Origin: Trueperaceae bacterium
Lineage (GTDB): Bacteria; Deinococcota; Deinococci; Deinococcales; Trueperaceae
DNA length: 19,231 nucleotides
Direction of reading: 5' to 3'
Assembly: GCA_029210865.1 (NCBI GenBank)
Contig: JARGGE010000013.1
Coordinates: forward strand, 1-19,231
The notes under the pieces were generated by a model. The model was not told the origin of the DNA. It ran no database searches and saw only the letters and a program-made list of their open reading frames with translations. A program made the translations under genes and the position numbers. Each line of letters opens with the position of its first letter. The first letter of the stretch is position 1. Positions 14,407 through 19,231 of the stretch are shown here, in pieces.

Positions 14407-15168
14407 GTGAACAGCGAATCAAGCCGACTGGATCCGATGCAGAGCCACGCGCCCGTACGCGTCCGCGGCGATCGCGCGGCGTTCGGGCGGCCGGGAACGG
14501 CCCCGCGATGGACACCCGGCGCCAAAGATGGTGTCGGCACCGCGTACGCGGCCTCGAGCCGCCTCTGGTGCACGCTATGGAACGGCATCGGCACCGAAGT
14601 CTATTTCCCGACCATCGATCGGCCGCAAGTCCGCGACCTGCAGTACCTGGTCAGCGACGGTCGTACGTTCTTCCGTGAGGAGAAGCTTGATCTCGTCGCC
14701 TCAAGCGTGGAGCGCACGTCCGAACACACGCTCGGCTACCGCGTCACGACGACGGATCCCGAGGGTCGCTACGCGATCACGAAAGAGATCGTTTCCCACC
14801 CTCGTCGGCCGTGCCTGCTCCAGCGCACGCACCTCAGCGGTGACGATGCGTGGCTGTCGCGCTTGCATCTCGACGCGCTGTGCTCGCCGCGGATGGGCGG
14901 CGCCGGCTGGGGCGATCACGCCTACGTCGTCGATGCTGCCGGGCGCCAGATGCTCGCCGCGGAGAAGGACGGCGTCTGGCTGGTGATGGCTGCGACGACC
15001 CCCCGTGCACGCCTCTCCTGCGGCTACGTCGGCGCGAGCGGCGGCTGGACGGACCTGGTGGACGATCTCCGGATGGACTGGGAGTTCGACGTGGCGCGCG
15101 ACGGCCGAGGGGAGGGAACATGGTCGGCCCTTGCACACTGGTGCTCTTCGGCGCCTCTGGTGACCTGA
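14407..15168 (+). pseudogene. Truncated GH15 glucoamylase, N-terminal domain only
   Basis: From GTG 14407 (or ATG 14437) the 253 residues match the N-terminal beta-sandwich domain of bacterial glucoamylase/glucodextranase: PRWTPGAKDGVGTAYAASSR, LWNGIGTEVYFPTIDRPQVR, DLQYLVSDGRTFFREEKLDL, YAITKEIVSHPRRPCLLQRT, and VGASGGWTDLVDDLRMDWEF. The similarity stops at about 15105, in the stretch just before the zwf start, where family members continue with a linker and the alpha/alpha-barrel catalytic domain of about 400 residues. Here the frame runs 49 bases into zwf and stops. The catalytic acids are therefore absent and the product could not hydrolyse glucans. It could still be a free-standing carbohydrate-binding-like protein, but a 3' deletion that fused the fragment to zwf is simpler. 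Confidence 0.75.
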
Positions 15169-16712
15169 CGAAACGGATGGTGATGCCCGCGATCTTTGGC
15201 TTGATGCGGCGTGGACTGCTGTCGCCGGAGTGCCGCGTGATCGGGTACGCCCGGAGTCCGATGGACGACGAAGCGTTCCGCGAGCGCATGCGCACGGCGG
15301 CGCTGCGCGAGCCCGGGGCGGGCGATGAAGCGGCCTGGACGGAGTTCGAAGAACGGGTCTCCTACATCGCGGCCGAGTACGACGGCGAGGACGCCCAGGG
15401 GTACGCCGAGCTCGCACGCAGGCTCGCGGCGTTCGACGCGGGCGCGGGCGCACGCCGGCTCTTCTACCTCGCGACGCCGCCGTCGCTGTTCGCGCCGATC
15501 ATGCGGCACCTCACCGAGGCCGGGCTCGCCGGGAACGCGTACCAAGGCGCCGACGGAGCGTGGGCGCGCCTGGTGATCGAGAAGCCGTTCGGTCACGACG
15601 CCGGCTCGGCTCGCGAGCTGAACGCCGAGGTCACGCGCGGCTACGACGAAGACGACGTCTTTCGCATCGATCACTTCCTCGGCAAGGAGATCGTGCAGAA
15701 CCTCTTCGCGCTGCGGTTCGCCAACGCGATCTTCGAGCCGCTCTGGGACCGGAACACCATCGATCACGTGCAGATCACGGCCTCCGAAACGCTGGGCGTG
15801 GAGGGGCGAGGCGGTTTCTACGAGACGGCCGGGGCGATGCGCGACATGATCCAGAACCACCTGCTCCAGCTCTGCGCGCTGGTCGCCATCGAGCCGCCCG
15901 CGGAGTGGAACCCGCGGGCCGTGCGCGACGAGAAGGTGAAGGTCTTGCGCGCCATCCGCAGGATGGCACCGGAGGCCGTCGAGCACGAAGCCGTCCGCGG
16001 GCAGTACGGAGCGGGCAGCATCGCCGGGGAGCGCGTGCCTGCCTATCGCGAAGAGCCGAAGGTGGCCGCCGATTCCACGGTCGAGACGTACGCGGCGCTG
16101 AAACTGCACATCGACAACGCGCGTTGGGCGGGCGTGCCCTTCTACCTGCGCTCGGGCAAGCGGCTCGCGCGGAGGGCCACCGAGATCATCGTCGAGTTCA
16201 GACCGGCGCCGCACACCCCATGGGCCCACGCCGGCGGCGACGGCGATGTGGTGCGCCCCAACTTGTTGGTCGTCGACGTCTCACCGGATGCCGGGATCAT
16301 CCTTCAGGTCGAGGGGAAGCGGCCTGGGCAGACGATGGGGACGCAGACCATCGCCCTCGACTACTGCCGCGTCGCCCAGCGCCGCACCGTCGAGTCCCCC
16401 TCCGCGTACGAGAACCTGCTGCTCGACGCTCTGCGCGGCGACCCGACGTTCTTCGCGCGGGCCGATGAAGTGGAGGCGGCGTGGGCCGTCGTGGACCCGG
16501 TGATCGCGTCGTGGGCGGCGGCGCGGCCGTCGGACGTTCCCACCTACGCCGCGGGCTCGGTCGGGCCTGCGGCGGCCGAGGCGCTGCTCGCCCGCGACGG
16601 ACGGCGCTGGTACGACGCCGCGGAGCAGATCGCGTGCGCCATCGAGGGCCAGCACACGCACGAACTCCGACGCGCCAGCCGGCGCGCGGACGACGATTCA
16701 CAACGGAGCTAA
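15120..16712 (+). CDS. zwf: Glucose-6-phosphate 1-dehydrogenase
   Basis: The 530-residue protein catalyses the NAD(P)-dependent oxidation of glucose 6-phosphate to 6-phosphogluconolactone, the first oxidative step of the pentose phosphate pathway. The cofactor motif GASGDLTKR is at residues 11-19, EKPFG (Lys155) and RIDHFLGKE (His185) form the substrate region, and NTIDHVQI supplies the catalytic histidine (His216). The ATG at 15120 is preceded by the purine-rich GAGGGGAGGG (15107-15116). It overlaps the end of the GH15 fragment by 49 bases. The C-terminus (AIEGQHTHELRRASRRADDDSQ) is polar and somewhat long. The gene looks intact, and gnd follows after four bases, so the two were probably co-expressed. 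Confidence 0.96.
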   Translation: MVGPCTLVLFGASGDLTKRMVMPAIFGLMRRGLLSPECRVIGYARSPMDDEAFRERMRTAALREPGAGDEAAWTEFEERVSYIAAEYDGEDAQGYAELARRLAAFDAGAGARRLFYLATPPSLFAPIMRHLTEAGLAGNAYQGADGAWARLVIEKPFGHDAGSARELNAEVTRGYDEDDVFRIDHFLGKEIVQNLFALRFANAIFEPLWDRNTIDHVQITASETLGVEGRGGFYETAGAMRDMIQNHLLQLCALVAIEPPAEWNPRAVRDEKVKVLRAIRRMAPEAVEHEAVRGQYGAGSIAGERVPAYREEPKVAADSTVETYAALKLHIDNARWAGVPFYLRSGKRLARRATEIIVEFRPAPHTPWAHAGGDGDVVRPNLLVVDVSPDAGIILQVEGKRPGQTMGTQTIALDYCRVAQRRTVESPSAYENLLLDALRGDPTFFARADEVEAAWAVVDPVIASWAAARPSDVPTYAAGSVGPAAAEALLARDGRRWYDAAEQIACAIEGQHTHELRRASRRADDDSQRS

Positions 16713-16716
16713 TTCC

Positions 16717-17619
16717 ATGCAGTGCGGGATGATCGGATTGGGGCGCATGGGCGCCAACATGGCACGCCGGCTGATGGGTGGCGGCCACGAGGTCGTGGTG
16801 ACGAACCGGAGTCCGGAGCCGATCGACCAGTTGACCGCAGAAGGGGCTTCGGGCGCGCGCACCGTCGCCGAGTTCGTCGAGCGACTCGAGGCTCCGCGCG
16901 CCATCTAGGTGTCGCTGCCGGCTGGCGAGGTCACCGAGAACACGCTGACGGAGCTCGCCCCACTCTTGACGGCCGGAGACGTCATCGTGGAGACCGGAAA
17001 CTCGTTCTATCGGGACACGATTCGGCGGGCGGAGTGGCTCGCACGGCAGGGACTGGTGCTGCTCGATCAGGGAACGAGCGGCGGCATCTGGGGATTGGAG
17101 ATCGGCTTCAACCTGATGATCGGCGGCTCGCGTGAGGCGTTCGCGCGGCTCGAGCCGGCGTTCGCGACGCTGGCGCCGCCCGACGGCTACCTTCACGTCG
17201 GTCCGAGCGGCGCCGGACACTTCGTCAAGATGGTGCACAACGGCATCGAGCACGGCATGCTCCAGGCGTACGGCGAGGGATTCGAGATCCTCCACGCGTC
17301 GGACTTCACGGAGCTCGATCTGAGGGCGATCTCGCACCTGTGGAACCAGGGCAGCGTCGTGCGCTCGTGGCTCCTCGAGTTGGCCGAACGCTCGTTCGAG
17401 AAGGAACCGGACCTGGCGTCGATCCGCGGGTACGTCGAGGACTCGGGCGAGGGACGGTGGGCCGTGGCCGAGGCCATCGACAAGGACGTGCCGGCGCCCG
17501 TCCTCGCGCTCTCGCTCCTGATGCGGTTTCGATCGCGGCAGGAGGACAGCTTCGCCGCGAAGGTGATCGCCGGGTTGCGCAACGAGTTCGGCGGGCATGC
17601 GGTCAAGCCGCAGGAGTGA
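16717..17619 (+). pseudogene. gnd: 6-phosphogluconate dehydrogenase interrupted by in-frame TAG
   Basis: Together the two parts make a 300-codon gene of the short, decarboxylating GndA/YqeC-like 6-phosphogluconate dehydrogenase family. The first 63 codons encode the nucleotide-binding start (MIGLGRMGANMARRLM, VVVTNRSPEP). Codon 64 (16906-16908) is TAG, where the family has Trp in a PRxxWLMVPAG motif; here the sequence reads PRAI-stop-VSLPAGEV. A TGG to TAG change at 16907 would explain it. The rest of the gene is well kept in the same frame: ETGNSFYRDT, DQGTSGGIWGLEIGFNLMIG, GHFVKMVHNGIEHGM with catalytic Lys171, YVEDSGEGRW, and RFRSRQEDSFAAKV. GTG at 16909 directly after the stop could allow restart, but the product would lack the cofactor fold. 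The start has GGAG (16705-16708) eight bases upstream. A sequencing error cannot be excluded. Confidence 0.9.
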
Positions 17620-17624
17620 CGCCC

Positions 17625-17912
17625 ATGCCGATCCACGATCTCAGCGTCGCGGTACGGGCCCGCATGCCCGTTTATCCGGGCGATCCCCCGGTCGCCATCG
17701 ACACGCCCGTGGCGCTCGCGAACGGCGACGCCGCCAACGTCTCGTTCCTGCGCCTGGGTGCCCACACCGGCCTGGTCGACGACGTCGTCATCCTCGAGGG
17801 ACTCGACCTGAGCGGCGTCGCGCCCGGCGTCTACGAGCTGTTGTGCCTGCCGCTCAAGCTCGACGGCGGCGCGGGGGACGGTGCGCCAGCACGCGCGGTG
17901 CTGCGTCGGTAG
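17625..17912 (+). pseudogene. Cyclase-family (kynurenine formamidase-like) remnant with internal deletion
   Basis: The 95-residue frame joins both ends of a cyclase-family protein that is normally about 200-220 residues. The N-terminal part (IHDLSVAVRARMPVYPGDPP, then ANVSFLRLGAHTG) and the C-terminal part (VVILEGLDLSGVAPGVYELL, CLPLKL, DGAPARAVLR) match strongly. In full members HTG continues as HTGTHxDxPxH, the metal-binding motif, followed by about 100 more residues. Here the frame jumps from HTG (ending 17771) to LVDDVVILEG. The missing segment holds most metal ligands, so activity is not expected. CAGGAG (17611-17616), overlapping the end of gnd, gives a fair ribosome site for ATG 17625. 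The gene could still be translated into a small stable protein. Confidence 0.8.
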
Positions 17913-17930
17913 GACTCGCTTCGGTCAGCT

Positions 17931-18641
17931 CTACCGCAGCAGGGCCTCGATGCCGGGCAGCGGTGATTCGAGCGTCGCGAGCACGAAGTCCGCGCCCGCC
18001 GCCTCGAGTTGCTCGACCGTGTACTTGCCCGTCGCGACCCCTACGGTGACCGCCCCCGCACCGCGACCCGCCTCCGCGTCGCGCGGCGTATCGCCCACCA
18101 CCAGCATCCGGGCGGGATCGAGTGCGTGCCCGTGAAGGCGGCCACAGCGCTCGATGGCCAAGCGCGTGAGCTCCACACGGTCCGCCGAATCGGATCCGTA
18201 TCCGCCGAAGCTGAAGAACCGATTGAGGCGGGCCCGTTCCAGTTTGATGTGCGCGGCCGCCTCCATGGCGCCCGAGACGATCCCGAGCAGCAGGCCAGCG
18301 TCCACGAGCCGCGGGAGCAGGACCTCGACGCCTGGCATCACGCGGTATCCGGTCGACTGCTCCACCTCCTGGGTGAGGCGTTCGAGGTACGCGCCGAACA
18401 GACGGCCCATCTCTCGCTCCGTGGGCTCGCGCCCCAGGACCCGAACGAACGTCTGCCGGCCGACGTCGGGGTCCGTCATGCCCGCTTCCGTGAACTGGCC
18501 GATGTCGGTCGGGATGCCGTGAAGGCGTTCGAACGCGTGCCGCCACGCCTTGGTGCCGGCGCCGCCGGTGGAGATCAGTAAGCCATCGACGTCGAACAGC
18601 ACGGCGAGCGGCGGTTGCGTGAGGCGAGTTGAATCCGTCAT
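17931..18641 (-). CDS. HAD-superfamily phosphatase (phosphoglycolate phosphatase / PGM-like)
   Basis: This 236-residue protein belongs to the HAD subfamily I group. Motif I is LFDVDGLL with nucleophile Asp17 and Asp19, motif II is VSG with Ser123, and motif IV is VVGDTPRDAEAGRGAG with Asp184 and Asp188. The usual motif III lysine is not evident; an Arg in GSDSADRVEL (residue 155) may take its place, as in some relatives. Residues about 25-100 form the helical cap. Such enzymes dephosphorylate small sugar or organic phosphates such as 2-phosphoglycolate, which would fit beside pentose-phosphate genes, but the substrate cannot be read from sequence. The gene converges on the cyclase remnant with 18 bases between the stops and diverges from the glycoamylase fragment. 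There is no strong ribosome site before the ATG. Confidence 0.9.
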   Translation of the reverse strand: MTDSTRLTQPPLAVLFDVDGLLISTGGAGTKAWRHAFERLHGIPTDIGQFTEAGMTDPDVGRQTFVRVLGREPTEREMGRLFGAYLERLTQEVEQSTGYRVMPGVEVLLPRLVDAGLLLGIVSGAMEAAAHIKLERARLNRFFSFGGYGSDSADRVELTRLAIERCGRLHGHALDPARMLVVGDTPRDAEAGRGAGAVTVGVATGKYTVEQLEAAGADFVLATLESPLPGIEALLR

Positions 18642-18667
18642 TCGAAGGTCTCGACGATCTCGGCTCG

Positions 18668-19231
18668 ATGCCGGAATGGGTCAGGAGGCTGCCGTGGACT
18701 TGCGTGCGTGCCGCTGAGGCTACCCCTCCCGGGGTGGGCTACCATGATCGAGAGGTGCTTTACGCCGGCCCGCTCTTCATCCACCAGTACTCGCACCTAT
18801 GGATCGACTTCCGCGGCATCCAGGACACCTTCATGCGCACCAAGGGCAGCGACTACTTCGAGAACTCCCGCCGCGCCACGCTCATCCAGCAGGCGTACGC
18901 GATCCGAAACCCACTCCGCTTCGCCGAATATGGCGACTGCTGCTGGGGGCTCACGGCCTCCAACGGACCCGGCCCGACCACCAAGGTGATCGACGGCACC
19001 GAGCGCCACTTCCTCGGCTACGCTGCCCGCGGCGCACCCAACGGCCCCGACGACGGCACCATCGCCCCCTGGTGCGCCGCCGCCTCGCTCCCCTTCGCCC
19101 CGGAGGTCGTCCTAACCCACGCTCAGCCGTTTTCACGGCCTTCGCGTCGGCGCCCCCAGCCCCTGCGCCCTCGAGTCCACCTTCAACCCCACGTACCGCA
19201 CGACCGACAGCGGCCCCGTCGGCTGGGTCTC
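18668..19231 (+). pseudogene. Glycoamylase-domain fragment, 5'-truncated and frameshifted, runs off window
   Basis: From about 18740 the frame reads YAGPLFIHQYSHLWIDFRGI, DYFENSRRATLIQQAYAIRN, CCWGLTASNGPGP, GAPNGPDDGTIAPW and SLPFAPEVVL, a clear glycoamylase (PF10091-type) domain. Full proteins begin well before this motif, but upstream there are only about 25 residues after the in-frame ATG at 18668, and a TGA closes the frame at 18620. After VVL the frame becomes Arg/Pro-rich. Family-like sequence (PTLS, then ESTFNPTYRTTDSGPVGWV) resumes in another frame, consistent with one extra A in CTAACCC at 19113-19115. The gene is therefore damaged at both the 5' end and near 19114. No stop is reached in the shifted frame before the window ends. 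Confidence 0.75.

Noticed and set aside
16906..16908. TAG read as an amino acid by genome-wide recoding
   Set aside because: TAG is the natural end of at least five other genes here (ends at 2272, 7956, 9440, 17912, and minus-strand 17931), and Trp is encoded by TGG throughout.
1..19231. CRISPR arrays, insertion sequences, tRNA or rRNA genes
   Set aside because: No regularly spaced repeats, transposase motifs, terminal inverted repeats or tRNA-like TTCGANTC loops in a foldable context were seen.

Overview
The window is very GC-rich DNA (roughly 70 % by eye) with strong G/C preference at third codon positions, many GTG starts and tightly packed genes. This fits Actinomycetota or another high-GC bacterial lineage; no rRNA, tRNA or other taxonomic marker is present to settle it.

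Layout. (1) 1-1993: 3' part of an ABC-type permease with two FtsX domains. (2) 2114-2272: a 52-residue YHS metal-binding protein. (3) 2322-10852: an unusual complex I-like operon in the order nuoA, a NuoB/NuoD-like fusion, nuoH, nuoJ, nuoK, nuoL, nuoM, nuoN. No NuoC, E, F, G or I is encoded. The first six genes are mostly chained by 4-base GTGA overlaps. The antiporter-like subunits (K, L, M, N) keep their key Glu and Lys residues. The quinone-side subunits (A, B/D, H, J) have lost the cysteines and carboxylates that define redox-coupled complex I. This is the most interesting system here: apparently an ion-translocating complex I derivative with a redox-dead or differently driven arm. (4) 11277-13898, minus strand: an 873-residue fusion of a short-chain (epimerase-type) dehydrogenase with SPW-repeat membrane segments around a VKOR-like CxxC segment. 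(5) 14407-17912: a carbohydrate/pentose-phosphate block with a truncated GH15 glucoamylase N-domain, an intact zwf, a gnd broken by one in-frame TAG, and a cyclase-family gene with a large internal deletion. (6) 17931-18641, minus strand: a HAD phosphatase. (7) 18668-19231: a glycoamylase-domain fragment that lacks its 5' part and is frameshifted, running off the window.

Two themes stand out. The Nuo-like operon looks coherently remodelled rather than decayed: it has long intact frames, retained proton-channel residues and translational coupling. By contrast, 14407-19231 is rich in real decay: four of its six genes are truncated, interrupted or frameshifted. TAG ends five other genes in the window, so reassignment of TAG is not a good explanation for the broken gnd.
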